This document shows positions 42,332-51,168 of a stretch of DNA of 64,000 nt, one piece after another (the stretch's first letter is position 1; each line of letters begins with the position of its first letter). Origin of the DNA: Arthrobacter saudimassiliensis (GTDB lineage Bacteria > Actinomycetota > Actinomycetes > Actinomycetales > Micrococcaceae); contig LN483070.1 of assembly GCA_900016675.1 (NCBI GenBank), forward strand, positions 310,001 to 374,000, in the 5' to 3' direction. Under the pieces are notes generated by a model that worked only from the letters and a program-made list of their open reading frames with translations, made no database searches and was not told where the DNA came from. The position numbers and the translations under genes are program-made.

Positions 42332-44334
42332 ACCCCACCGACATCGAAACGGGCCTGCCTGCAGCCGGGCGCGACGGCGCCGTCGGCGGCTTCGGCGGCT
42401 TCGCCTCCGAGGCGGAGCGGATCGCGTTCTGGGAGGACGCCGCCCGCCGGCTGCAGTGGGAGACGCCCTGGCACACCGCCCACACCTTTGACCGGCCGCG
42501 CCGGCTCTCCGGGCCGGAGGTCCCGACGGCCGACGCCGAGTACACCGTGCCGAGGATCGAATGGTTCGCCGGCGGCACCCTGAACGTGGCGGTGAACTGC
42601 GTGGACCGGCACGTGGCCGCCGGGCGCGGGGACAGGGTGGCCCTGCACTTCGAAGGCGAGCCCGGCGACCGGCGCACCGTCACCTACGCCGACCTGCAGC
42701 GGGAGGTGTCCAGGGCCGCCAACGCGCTGCTGTCCCTGGGCATCGGCCGCGGGGACCGGGTGGTCATCTACCTGCCGGTCATCGTGGAGACCATCGTCAT
42801 CACCCTGGCCTGCGCCCGGATCGGGGCCGTGCATTCCCTGGTCTTCGGCGGCTTCTCCGCCGAGGCGCTGAAGTTCCGGGTGGAGGACACCGGCGCGAAG
42901 CTGCTGGTCACCACCGACGGGCAGTTCCGCCGCGGCGCCGCCGTCCCGGTCAAGGCCAATGCCGACGAGGCCGTCTCCGGCGACAACGCCATTGAGCACG
43001 TCCTCGTGGTGCGCCGCACCGGCTCGGACATCGCCTGGACCGCGGGCCGGGATCTGTGGTGGCACGAGACCGTGGACACCGCCTCCGACGTCCACGAGCC
43101 GGAAGCGTTCGACGCCGAGACCCCGCTGTTCATCATGTATACCTCCGGCACCACGGGAAAGCCCAAGGGCCTGGTGCACACCATGGGCGGCTACCTCACC
43201 CAGGCCTCCTGGAGCCACGAGTACCTGTTCTCGCACCCCGACCCCGCGCAACGGGACGCGGATGTGCACTGGTGCACCGCGGACCTGGCCTGGGTCACCG
43301 CCCACACCTATGAGATCTACGGGCCGCTGTCCAACGGCGTCACCCAGGTGATCTACGAGGGCACCCCGGCGGTGCCGCACCCGGGCCGGCACTTCGAGAT
43401 CATCGAACGCTACAAGGTCACCAGCTACTACACCGCGCCCACCCTGGTCCGGTCCCTGATGGGCGCCTTCCCCGACGGCGTCCCGGCCACCTGGGACCTG
43501 TCCTCGATCCGGCTGCTGGGCACCGTGGGCGAGGCCGTGAACCCGGAGGCGTGGCGCTGGCTGCGGCAGAACCTGGGCCGCGGCGAGGTGCCCATGGTGG
43601 ACACCTGGTGGCAGTCCGAAACCGGGGCCACCATCCTCTCCCCCCGCCCCACGGACGCGGACTTCAAGCCCGGCTGCGCCACCCGCGCCCTGCCCGGGGT
43701 CTCCACCCGGATCGTCGACGAGGCCGGCGCCACCGTCCCGGCGAACACCCAGGGCTTCATCGTGGTGGACCGGATCGGCCCCGCCATGGCCCGCACCGTC
43801 TGGGGCAACCCGCAGCGCTACCTGGACTCCTACTGGCGCGCCTACGCCGAGCAGGGCTGGTTCCTGGCCGGCGACGGCGCGAAGTACGACGACGACGGCG
43901 ACACCTGGATCCTCGGCCGGGTGGACGACGTGCTGAACGTGTCCGGGCACCGGCTGTCCACCATCGAGATCGAGTCCGCACTGGTCTCCCATCCCTGGGT
44001 GATCGAGGCCGGCGTCTGCCCGGCCGCGGATCCGCTCACCGGGCATGCGGTCGTCGCGTTCGTGGTGCTGTCCGAGGACGCCGAACCGGAGAACGCCACC
44101 GCGGTGCTGCGCGCCCACGTCGCGAAGCTGATCGGCCCGATCGCCAAGCCCGCCGCCGTCGTGCCCGTGCCGGACGTGCCGAAGACCCGTTCCGGGAAGA
44201 TCATGCGCCGGCTGCTCACGCAGCTGTTCGAAGGCAGCACGCTCGGCGACACCACGAGCCTGCAGAACGAGCCGTGCATCCCGGCGATCGCGCGGATCTG
44301 CGCATCGCGGCGGTCCGGCGGGACGGCGGCCTAA
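42322..44334 (+). CDS. acsA: AMP-forming acetyl-CoA synthetase
   Basis: This 670-residue enzyme activates acetate or a close analogue with ATP and CoA. It shows the P-loop YTSGTTGKPKG (273 on), VDTWWQSETG with the Trp that keeps the acid pocket small, the hinge SGHRLSTIEIESALV and the acetylatable Lys626 in PKTRSGKIMRR. The pocket-lining run reads WVTAHTYEIYGP where the usual form is WVTGHSY, a small change near the acid. It overlaps the sulfonate permease gene by 10 bases and is thus in a SAM-controlled operon, an unusual place for acsA. Activation of a sulfonate such as sulfoacetate is a guess from context; acetate remains the default. Confidence 0.93.
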   Translation: MGLNPTDIETGLPAAGRDGAVGGFGGFASEAERIAFWEDAARRLQWETPWHTAHTFDRPRRLSGPEVPTADAEYTVPRIEWFAGGTLNVAVNCVDRHVAAGRGDRVALHFEGEPGDRRTVTYADLQREVSRAANALLSLGIGRGDRVVIYLPVIVETIVITLACARIGAVHSLVFGGFSAEALKFRVEDTGAKLLVTTDGQFRRGAAVPVKANADEAVSGDNAIEHVLVVRRTGSDIAWTAGRDLWWHETVDTASDVHEPEAFDAETPLFIMYTSGTTGKPKGLVHTMGGYLTQASWSHEYLFSHPDPAQRDADVHWCTADLAWVTAHTYEIYGPLSNGVTQVIYEGTPAVPHPGRHFEIIERYKVTSYYTAPTLVRSLMGAFPDGVPATWDLSSIRLLGTVGEAVNPEAWRWLRQNLGRGEVPMVDTWWQSETGATILSPRPTDADFKPGCATRALPGVSTRIVDEAGATVPANTQGFIVVDRIGPAMARTVWGNPQRYLDSYWRAYAEQGWFLAGDGAKYDDDGDTWILGRVDDVLNVSGHRLSTIEIESALVSHPWVIEAGVCPAADPLTGHAVVAFVVLSEDAEPENATAVLRAHVAKLIGPIAKPAAVVPVPDVPKTRSGKIMRRLLTQLFEGSTLGDTTSLQNEPCIPAIARICASRRSGGTAA

Positions 44335-44591
44335 TGCCGGCGCGCCAGGGTCACCCGGTCCATCACCACGGAGCCGCCGACGAGTTCCTGCACCCGCAGG
44401 AACTCCGTGGGCGAGACCTCCAGCACCATCGTGTCGGCCCGGGGCGGCAGCAGCTCCTCGTGCCCGCCCTCCATCAGTTCAAGCAGCAGCGCGGTGGCCT
44501 CCGCCTGCGGCATCGGATCGGTGAAGGTGATGGTGTGCGTGGCGGCGGCCCGGCGGTATCCGGTCTCAATCACGATCACGTACTCGTCCAT
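44331..44591 (-). CDS. Hypothetical small protein
   Basis: This 86-residue protein opens MDEYVIVIETGYRRAAATHTITFTD and has a mixed strand-helix look with no Cys, signal or membrane segment. GAGGGGA precedes the ATG. It lies opposite the sulfur genes and its stop overlaps the acsA stop by a few bases. I recognise no family. Confidence 0.55.
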   Translation of the reverse strand: MDEYVIVIETGYRRAAATHTITFTDPMPQAEATALLLELMEGGHEELLPPRADTMVLEVSPTEFLRVQELVGGSVVMDRVTLARRH

Positions 44592-44739
44592 TGCCGGTTC
44601 CCCTCGTCCGTGGTCCGTCCGCAGGGGCTGCGGCCCTGGCCGGCCCGGCCCCGTCCCCCATTCTTGGCCGCACCGGAGCAAGTTGCAACGCCTGCCCCGC
44701 CCGCAGCCGTCCAGTCCCTTCAGGAAGGAGCACTCAGCC

Positions 44740-46119
44740 ATGAGTGACCGCCAATTTGGTTTCCGCACGCGCGCCCTGCACGCCGGCGGCACCCCGGATG
44801 CGGTGCACGGCGCCCGCGCCGTGCCCATCTACCAGTCCACCTCGTTCGTGTTCAAGGACACCGACGACGCCGCGAACCTCTTCTCGCTGCAGAAGTACGG
44901 CAACATCTACTCGCGGATCGGCAACCCCACGGTCGCCGCGTTCGAGGAGCGCATCGCCGCCCTGGAGGGCGGCATCGGGGCGGTCGCGACGGCGTCGGGC
45001 ATGTCCGCCGAGTTCGTCACCTTCGCCGCGCTCTGCTCCTCCGGGGACCACATCGTGGCGGCCTCCCAGCTGTACGGCGGCACGGTGACGCAGCTGGACG
45101 TGACCCTGCGCCGGTTCGGGATCGAGACCACCTTCGTGCCCGGCACCGATCCGGCCGACTACGCCGCGGCGATCCGGGAGAACACCAAGGCCGTGTACGC
45201 CGAGGTGGTGGCCAACCCCTCCGGCGAGGTCACCGACATTGAGGCCCTCGCGAAGGTGGCGCACGACGCCGGGGTGCCGCTGATCCTGGACGCCACCCTG
45301 TCCACCCCGTACCTGGTGCGGCCCTTCGAGCACGGCGCGGACATCGTGATCCACTCCGCCACCAAGTTCCTGGGCGGGCATGGCACCACCCTGGGCGGCG
45401 TCGTCGTCGAATCCGGGCGGTTCAACTGGGGCAACGGCAAGTTCCCGGCGATGACCGAGCCGGTGCCCTCCTACGGCAACATTTCCTGGTGGGGCAACTT
45501 CGGTGAGTACGGGTTCCTGACCAAGCTGCGCTCGGAGCAGCTGCGCGACATCGGGCCCACGCTCTCCGCGCAGTCCGCGTTCTCGCTGCTGCAGGGCGTG
45601 GAGACCCTCGCCCCGCGGATGGACGAGCACCTGGCCAACGCCCGCGCGGTGGCCGGGTGGCTGGAGGCCGACGACCGGGTGGCGTGGGTGTCCTACGCCG
45701 GCCTGGAATCCCACCCGCATTACGAGCGGGCGAAGAAGTACCTGCCCAAGGGCCCCGGCTCGGTCTTCAGCTTCGGCGTGAAGGGCGGCCGGGCGGCCGG
45801 GCAGGTGTTCATCGAATCGCTGCAGCTGGCCTCGCACCTGGCCAACGTCGGCGACGCCCGCACCCTGGTGATCCATCCCGGATCCACCACCCACCAGCAG
45901 CTGTCCCCCGAGCAGCTGGCCGCCGCCGGCGTGCCCGAGGACCTGGTCCGGATCTCCGTGGGGCTGGAGGACCTGGAGGACATCCTCTGGGACCTCGACC
46001 AGGCGCTGGCCGCCGCCGCAGGTGCTGCTTCCGCCGCCTCCGCGGCAGCCGATGCGCCCGCCGCCGCGGCGTCCTGCTCCCTGCCCGCCGCCGAGACCCA
46101 GGAGTCCGCCCATGTCTGA
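44740..46119 (+). CDS. metY: O-acetylhomoserine aminocarboxypropyltransferase / sulfhydrylase
   Basis: MetY joins sulfide (or methanethiol) to O-acetylhomoserine to make homocysteine (or methionine). The 459-residue PLP enzyme has QKYGNIYSRIGNPTVAAFEERIAALEGG, SGDHIVAASQLYGGT, LDATLSTPYLVRPFEHGAD and the PLP Lys209 in HSATKFLGGHG. The last 30 or so residues are Ala-rich and extra. AAGGAG precedes ATG 44740. No riboswitch lies upstream. Its position after the organosulfur transporter closes the route from external sulfur to homocysteine. Confidence 0.95.
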   Translation: MSDRQFGFRTRALHAGGTPDAVHGARAVPIYQSTSFVFKDTDDAANLFSLQKYGNIYSRIGNPTVAAFEERIAALEGGIGAVATASGMSAEFVTFAALCSSGDHIVAASQLYGGTVTQLDVTLRRFGIETTFVPGTDPADYAAAIRENTKAVYAEVVANPSGEVTDIEALAKVAHDAGVPLILDATLSTPYLVRPFEHGADIVIHSATKFLGGHGTTLGGVVVESGRFNWGNGKFPAMTEPVPSYGNISWWGNFGEYGFLTKLRSEQLRDIGPTLSAQSAFSLLQGVETLAPRMDEHLANARAVAGWLEADDRVAWVSYAGLESHPHYERAKKYLPKGPGSVFSFGVKGGRAAGQVFIESLQLASHLANVGDARTLVIHPGSTTHQQLSPEQLAAAGVPEDLVRISVGLEDLEDILWDLDQALAAAAGAASAASAAADAPAAAASCSLPAAETQESAHV

Positions 46120-46618
46120 GAACACCGCAACCACGGAACGCACCTGGACCGGGCCGAGCGCCCCGGAACGCCTGGCGCTGCTGCGCCGGGCGAAGTCCAT
46201 CGCCATTGTCGGCGCCTCGGACAAGCCCTCCCGGGCGTCCTACTTCGTGGCGACCTACCTGCTGTCCTCATCGCCCTACCGGGTGTACTTCGTGAACCCG
46301 GTGGCGAAGGAGATCCTGGGCCGGCCGGTCTATCCGTCCCTGGCGGATCTGCCCGAGGTGCCGGACATCGTCGACGTGTTCCGCCGCCATGACGACCTGC
46401 CCACCGTGCTCGCCGAGGCGAAGGCCGTGGGCGCCAAGGCCCTGTGGCTGCAGCTGGGCTCCTGGCACGAGGAGGTGGCGCGGGACGCCGAGGCCGCCGG
46501 CATGGACGTGGTGATGGACCGGTGCGTGAAGATTGAGCATGCCCGGTTCCACGGCGGCCTGAACCTGGCCGGCTTCAACACCGGAGTGATCTCCTCGAAG
46601 CGGCAGCTCACCGCCTGA
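46112..46618 (+). CDS. CoA-binding domain protein next to metY
   Basis: This 168-residue Rossmann protein has AKSIAIVGASDKPSRASYFVATYLL, YFVNPVAKEILGRPVYPSLADLP and LWLQLGSWHEEVARDAEAAGMDVVMDRCVKIEH. It overlaps the 3' end of metY by 8 bases, so the two are made together. A CoA-binding protein beside metY is a frequent pairing in actinobacteria and suggests a regulatory or substrate-channelling link, but no reaction is known. A paralogue lies at 19084-19500 near the other sulfur operon. Confidence 0.92.
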   Translation: MSENTATTERTWTGPSAPERLALLRRAKSIAIVGASDKPSRASYFVATYLLSSSPYRVYFVNPVAKEILGRPVYPSLADLPEVPDIVDVFRRHDDLPTVLAEAKAVGAKALWLQLGSWHEEVARDAEAAGMDVVMDRCVKIEHARFHGGLNLAGFNTGVISSKRQLTA

Positions 46619-46640
46619 CCCGGCGGGCGGAGCCCCGGGC

Positions 46641-47546
46641 TCAGCGGCCCAAGCCGCTCCGGCCGCCGTAGACGGCGGGGTGTTCCGGCGGCCCGGCCTC
46701 CGAGGGGCGGGCGCCGCCGCGGTTCTCCTGGAGGCTCCGGGGCCCCTTCGCCGCCCCCGGGTCTGCCCAGGAGCTGCCGGGGCGGCCCGCGCTGCCCCGG
46801 TCCACGGCGTGGCCCGGGCGCTGCCCGGCGCCCGGAGTCCGGTCCGGGCCGTGCGGGCTGCCGCTGCCGGGCTGTGCCGGCCGGCCGCCTGCGCCCTGGC
46901 CTGCACCATCCGGCCGGGCCGACCCTCCGGGGCCGGGTGTGCCCTGGCCGGGAGTGCCGTGGCCCGTGGCACCGGCGGCAGGTGCGGGCGCCGGGCCGCT
47001 TGTCTCGGGCGCTGCCGGCGCCGGCTGTGCCGGTGCCGGGTCCGCGGCAGCCGGGGCCGGCTGGGACGCGGACTCCTCTGCCTGCTCCACGGAGGTGGAG
47101 CCGGCGGCGGAATCTTCGGAGGCGGGGGCGGACGCTGCAGGGCCTGCCGCGGAGGTCCCGGTGTCCGGTTCCTCGGCCTGTTCCGCCCCGGGGACCTGTT
47201 CCATGGGCGCAAGCTGGGAGGCGGTGTCCGCGACGTCGGCGGTGACCTGATGGTCCCGGAGGGTCGCCGCGACGCCCGAGGTCCCGGCGGCCATGGCTCC
47301 GATCAGGGCAGCGGTGAGCAGGAAACCGCGCCGCGGACTGCCCTGGCGCGAACCCTTCGGCCCGTCAACGGAGCGCAGCCGGGTCCGGCGGTCCAGCAGC
47401 TCGGCGAGCACACCCTGCGGTTCCGGCGCCTGCCCGGTACCGGCATCCTGCAGCCGGTGCAGTGCCTCGAGCAGTTCCGGGGACGGGTCCACACCGCTTT
47501 CGGCCAGCAGGCGGCGAAGGTCGTTACGGGCTTCGTTGCCGCTCAT
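46641..47546 (-). CDS. Single-pass membrane protein coupled to a sigma factor (putative anti-sigma)
   Basis: This 301-residue protein has a cytosolic helical part (NEARNDLRRLLAESGVDPSPELLEALHRLQD), one membrane helix at about 74-95 (GFLLTAALIGAMAAGTSGVAA) and a long outer part of Pro, Ala, Gly and Ser. Its ATG overlaps the sigma-factor stop by ATGA. That layout is usual for membrane anti-sigma factors, but there is no zinc anti-sigma HxxxCxxC motif, so the assignment is by position only. The low-complexity exterior could span the cell wall. Confidence 0.7.
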   Translation of the reverse strand: MSGNEARNDLRRLLAESGVDPSPELLEALHRLQDAGTGQAPEPQGVLAELLDRRTRLRSVDGPKGSRQGSPRRGFLLTAALIGAMAAGTSGVAATLRDHQVTADVADTASQLAPMEQVPGAEQAEEPDTGTSAAGPAASAPASEDSAAGSTSVEQAEESASQPAPAAADPAPAQPAPAAPETSGPAPAPAAGATGHGTPGQGTPGPGGSARPDGAGQGAGGRPAQPGSGSPHGPDRTPGAGQRPGHAVDRGSAGRPGSSWADPGAAKGPRSLQENRGGARPSEAGPPEHPAVYGGRSGLGR

Positions 47547-48085
47547 TCCACCGCCTCCTTCCGGGTCAGCTGTTCCCTCAGTGCCAGCAGCGCCCGGCGC
47601 TGCAGTGTCTTGACCGAGCCGCTGGTGCGGCCCATGATCCTTGCCGTCTCCTCCACCGACTGATCCGCCAGGACCCGCAGCAGGAGAACCTCACGCTGGG
47701 GGTCCGGCAGCCCTTCCAGCAGCGCCGCCACTGCCGCGGCCCCCATCAGGGTGTCCTCCGCGGAGGCCGTGCTCCTGCGGTCGGCATCCGGATCGTACGG
47801 CGCGGGCACGGGCTGCCGCTGGCGGCGGCGGATGTCATCGACCATCCGGGCATGGGCCACGGAATACGCGAAGGTCCGCAGCCCCTGGGTGCCGCCCCGG
47901 AGCTCCGGCAGCTTGGTAAACAAGGTCAGGAGCACGTCCTGGGTCAGTGCTTCCGGATCGTCGCAGCCCTTGGCCGTGAGATAGGCCAGCACTCCGGGCG
48001 CCACCGCGTCGTACACCCGGCGCATCGCTTCAGGATCCCGGGAACGCGCCTGTCCGAGCGTGTGCTCGGTCAGGGAAGTGTCCAC
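47543..48085 (-). CDS. ECF-type RNA polymerase sigma factor
   Basis: This 180-residue protein has sigma region 2 (DPEALTQDVLLTLFTKLPELRGGTQGLRTFAYSVAHARMVDDIRRR) and region 4 (LPDPQREVLLLRVLADQSVEETARIMGRTSGSVKTLQRRALLALR), with a linker and no other domain. The GTG start follows AAAGG. It is coupled to a membrane protein that may hold it inactive. An ECF-like promoter lies upstream (48216-48243) and could be its own target. Confidence 0.93.
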   Translation of the reverse strand: MDTSLTEHTLGQARSRDPEAMRRVYDAVAPGVLAYLTAKGCDDPEALTQDVLLTLFTKLPELRGGTQGLRTFAYSVAHARMVDDIRRRQRQPVPAPYDPDADRRSTASAEDTLMGAAAVAALLEGLPDPQREVLLLRVLADQSVEETARIMGRTSGSVKTLQRRALLALREQLTRKEAVE

Positions 48086-48154
48086 GGAAGGCGCCTTTGG
48101 GTCGAAGGAGAGGAATCAAGCAAATCCTAACCGCCCGCCGCTCCCGGCGCATAA

Positions 48155-48207
48155 GCAACGGCCGCACCGATGCCCGTTGGGGGGATAGGCCTCGGCGCGG
48201 CCGTTGC
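48155..48207 (-). other. Leader hairpin upstream of the sigma-factor gene
   Basis: Perfect 11-bp inverted repeats (48155-48165 with 48197-48207) lie between the proposed sigma promoter and the gene, within a leader of about 120 bases. No T-run follows, so it may be a leader structure instead of a terminator. Confidence 0.45.
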
Positions 48208-48215
48208 ACAGTGGT

Positions 48216-48243
48216 AATCGTACGGTGTCCGCGAAAAGTTTCA
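48216..48243 (-). promoter_or_regulatory. Candidate ECF promoter of the sigma operon
   Basis: On the minus strand TGAAAC (48238-48243), 14 bases and then GTACGATT (48216-48223) resemble an ECF -35 (GGAAC-like) and -10 (CGTA-like) pair. The base composition is lower in GC than the surroundings. Recognition by the adjacent sigma factor is inferred. Confidence 0.4.
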
Positions 48244-48352
48244 TTCAGGTGCATATTTTTTCTCAACCTTCCTGCCACCCTTCCCGTCGCCCTCCCGTCG
48301 CCGCAGGCGTCTGCCTCCCCGGCGCGGCCGCGGACCGGCAGGCGCCCTGCCC

Positions 48353-48358
48353 TACACT
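48353..48358 (+). promoter_or_regulatory. -10 box TACACT, leaderless spacing
   Basis: TACACT ends 7 bases before the ATG at 48366. Confidence 0.5.
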
Positions 48359-48365
48359 GGCGCCC

Positions 48366-49358
48366 ATGAAGGAAATCACGGGCCCGCAGAATCTGGCCCT
48401 GCCCCGGGGGACGCTCAATCCGGCCGCGGTGGGATTCACCCGCCGTCCGCTGCACCTGACGTCCCTGCCCGCCGGGCCGCGCCACGGCTGGCGGACCAAG
48501 CGCTGGGAGTACTGGGGCGTGATGACCGGTGACCTGGTCCTCGGAATGACCATCTCCGGGCTCGACTACGCGGCGGTGCTGCAGCTGTATGTCTACGAGC
48601 GTTCCACCGGCCGGGAGATCAGCGTCGATCCCCTGAAGCTGCTGCCCTCGGGAGCGGACCTCCGGCTCCCGGACTCCCTGCCGCCGCTGGAGGCCCGCGC
48701 CGCCGCCGGAGGCCTCCGCCTGGGTTTCCGGGATGACGGCGGCGGCACCCGCCTGATTGCCGAGTCGGACCGGGTCCAGGTCCAGCTGCACGCGCCGGCC
48801 GGCGGCGACAGCCTCGGCGTCGTCGTGCCCTGGTCCCGGACCCGGTTCCAGTACACGCTCAAGGATGTCGCCCGCGCCGTCTCCGGGACGGTCACGGTGG
48901 AGGGACGGCGGTACGACGTCGGCCCCGGCGCCTTCGCGGTACTGGACCGCGGGCGCGGCCGCTGGCCGTACGCGAAGCGCTGGAACTGGGGGGTGGGTTT
49001 CGGCGAGGTGGACGGCACGCAGCTGGGCCTGCAGATCGGCGGCGGCTGGACCGCCGGCACGGGCTCCACGGAGAACGCCCTGATCGTGGACGGCCGGCTG
49101 CACCATTACGACGGCGAGCTGGACTTCAGCTACGACCTCTCGGCGCCGCTGTCCCCCTGGCATGTGCGCGGGCCCTGGCTGGACGCGGTGCTCACCCCGT
49201 TCCACCGCCGCCATGCACGTACCAATGCCCTCGTCGTCGCCTCGCAGACCTGGCAGGCGTTCGGCTCCTGGTCCGGCCGGGCCCGGACCCCGGACGGCGC
49301 CTGGCATCGGCTGGAGGGGCTGCAGGGCTGGATCGAGGAGGCCCGGAACCGCTGGTAG
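48366..49358 (+). CDS. DUF2804 family protein
   Basis: This 330-residue protein matches the DUF2804 pattern: KRWEYWGVMTGDLVLGMTISGLDYAA, VVVPWSRTRFQYTLKD, FAVLDRGRGRWPYAKRWNWGVG and a C-terminal SWSGRARTPDG. It is predicted beta-rich, with no signal or membrane segment. The family has no known function. Start by leaderless -10 spacing. Confidence 0.9.
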   Translation: MKEITGPQNLALPRGTLNPAAVGFTRRPLHLTSLPAGPRHGWRTKRWEYWGVMTGDLVLGMTISGLDYAAVLQLYVYERSTGREISVDPLKLLPSGADLRLPDSLPPLEARAAAGGLRLGFRDDGGGTRLIAESDRVQVQLHAPAGGDSLGVVVPWSRTRFQYTLKDVARAVSGTVTVEGRRYDVGPGAFAVLDRGRGRWPYAKRWNWGVGFGEVDGTQLGLQIGGGWTAGTGSTENALIVDGRLHHYDGELDFSYDLSAPLSPWHVRGPWLDAVLTPFHRRHARTNALVVASQTWQAFGSWSGRARTPDGAWHRLEGLQGWIEEARNRW

Positions 49359-49377
49359 CCGCCCCGGAGAAGGCTGA

Positions 49378-51168
49378 TCAGCCCCGGCCGGTGGGCAGGT
49401 CCTGCGGCAGGAGCAGCGTCGGTTCCGGCACCGGGACCGGCGTGATGTCCGGCACCGGCGGCTCGGAACCGCCGGGCAGGAAGTCCGGAGCGGGCAGCCG
49501 GCCCAGGCCGTCCAGCCAGTCCCCGCCGCCGGTGCCGCCCATCAGCACGACGGCCCCGATCATCACCATCACCAGCGGACACACCAGGGCGAAGTTGATG
49601 AAGCTGTCTCCCGAAATGAGGACCCGCCGGCCGGCCCGGACCGCCAGGCGTTCCCGTACCCCGCGCCGGGCGTCCGGCGCCGGTGCCGAGGCCAGCAGGA
49701 GAAAGAGGGTGTGGAGGCCGCGGGCAAGGAGCAGGACGCCCGCGGTGACCGCGGCGGCGCCCTCCAGCGGCGAAAGGTCCCGCAGCTGCGTCAGCATTGG
49801 CAGCAGCGCCAGGACTGCACCGCCAAGGAGGTACCAGACCGGCCGGGCATATATGCCCACGCGCCACTTCCGGTAGTCGGCGAAACCGGGGCTGCCGCGG
49901 CGGGGCACCGATCCCCGCTCCGCACCCTCCAGCAGGTGGACCGCGGCGGCGGACGGGAGCGCCGTCGCCATCAGCAGGAACAGTCCGGGGCCCGCACCGC
50001 CGTCGGCCGCCGTCCACAGCGTGCCCGCGGTGGCGAGCGCGAAGGCCGCCAGGGCTGTCCCGACTCCCGCCCAGGCCCGCCGGTTCCGTCCGAACAGGTC
50101 CCGGGCGTAGCCCGGCGGGAAGCGCCTGAGGTGCGTGGCCGCGCGTACGGCGGCCACGAGGAACAGGACGACGGACAGGCCCAGCGCCGCCGCGGCGCTG
50201 ACCTGCGGGCCGGGCTCGACCACGTGCGGCAGGACCGCCAGGATCCCCAGGCCGGCCAGGCCGGCTGCGGCGCCGCCGGCCACGCGCAGGTTGCCTTGGA
50301 GCAGGCTTCCGGCCTGTCCGAGAGCCAGCCGGCGCGCCTGCCGCAGCCGCTGCACGAATCCCACGGCGAGGAGCAGGCCCAGCAGGACCAGCGCCACGGT
50401 CGGGCTGACGCCGCCACCGCCGAGGGAGCTGGCCAGCAGCCCGAAGAACAGCACCTGCAGCCACGGAATGAAGGCCAGGCTGATCAGCCGCTGGAAGAAC
50501 TCGGAGCGCAGGGACCGGTGCGCGTCATCGTCCAGCGGATTGACGGCCAGCAGCGAGGCGAACAGCTCCACGCGGTCCGGGCCGGTGGGTGCGTCCCCCA
50601 GCGCCGCGCCGGCGAGGATCAGGCCCCGATGGCCGGGATCCAGGGCCAGCCCGTCCTCCAGGTAGCGCCGTCCCAGGGAGACGGGTCCCCCGACGGCCAG
50701 GTTCGCGTAGACGGCCACGACGTAGTGGTCGGGGTCGTGCGGATTCAGCTTCAGGGCGTGCCGGATGTGCCGCCAGCCTTCGGCGGCCTCCTCCTCGGTG
50801 CCGGACACGATGAGGATGGCGGCCGCAATGCGGTGCGCGACGTCGTCGTCGGGATACAGCGCGACCGCCTCCGCTGCCGCCTCCTGCGCATCGGCGAAGC
50901 GTTCGCTGCCCTTCAGGGCCAGGGCGAGCAGGAGCAGCGCGTCACGCCCGCCGGGTTCCAGCGCCAGCGCCTGCCGGGCGGCCCGCTCGGCGTCGCCGGG
51001 GCGGTCCAGGCGCAGGTACTGCTGGGCCAGGTCCGTGTACAGCCAGGACTCATCAAGGTGAACTGGCGCCTGCTCCTCGAGCAGGGTGGCCGCTTCGGCG
51101 CTGCGTCCGGTGGCGGCCAGCACCTCGACGCGGGCCCGCAGCGCGTCCCGGGTGAGGTCGGCGCTCAC
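49378..51168 (-). CDS. TPR-repeat polytopic membrane protein
   Basis: This 596-residue protein has TPR repeats over about residues 1-230 (AAQ-type units such as LYTDLAQQYLRLDRPGDAERAARQALALEP) and then about eight membrane helices to residue 550, ending in a Pro-rich tail. The soluble TPR part would be on the inner face. The GTG start overlaps the stop of the upstream AAA+ gene by 4 bases, so the two act together, perhaps as a membrane-anchored assembly served by the ATPase. Exact role unknown. Confidence 0.88.
   Translation of the reverse strand: MSADLTRDALRARVEVLAATGRSAEAATLLEEQAPVHLDESWLYTDLAQQYLRLDRPGDAERAARQALALEPGGRDALLLLALALKGSERFADAQEAAAEAVALYPDDDVAHRIAAAILIVSGTEEEAAEGWRHIRHALKLNPHDPDHYVVAVYANLAVGGPVSLGRRYLEDGLALDPGHRGLILAGAALGDAPTGPDRVELFASLLAVNPLDDDAHRSLRSEFFQRLISLAFIPWLQVLFFGLLASSLGGGGVSPTVALVLLGLLLAVGFVQRLRQARRLALGQAGSLLQGNLRVAGGAAAGLAGLGILAVLPHVVEPGPQVSAAAALGLSVVLFLVAAVRAATHLRRFPPGYARDLFGRNRRAWAGVGTALAAFALATAGTLWTAADGGAGPGLFLLMATALPSAAAVHLLEGAERGSVPRRGSPGFADYRKWRVGIYARPVWYLLGGAVLALLPMLTQLRDLSPLEGAAAVTAGVLLLARGLHTLFLLLASAPAPDARRGVRERLAVRAGRRVLISGDSFINFALVCPLVMVMIGAVVLMGGTGGGDWLDGLGRLPAPDFLPGGSEPPVPDITPVPVPEPTLLLPQDLPTGRG

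Noticed and set aside
44592-44739. A fourth SAM riboswitch before metY
   Set aside because: None of the S-box core segments is found in the 148-base gap.
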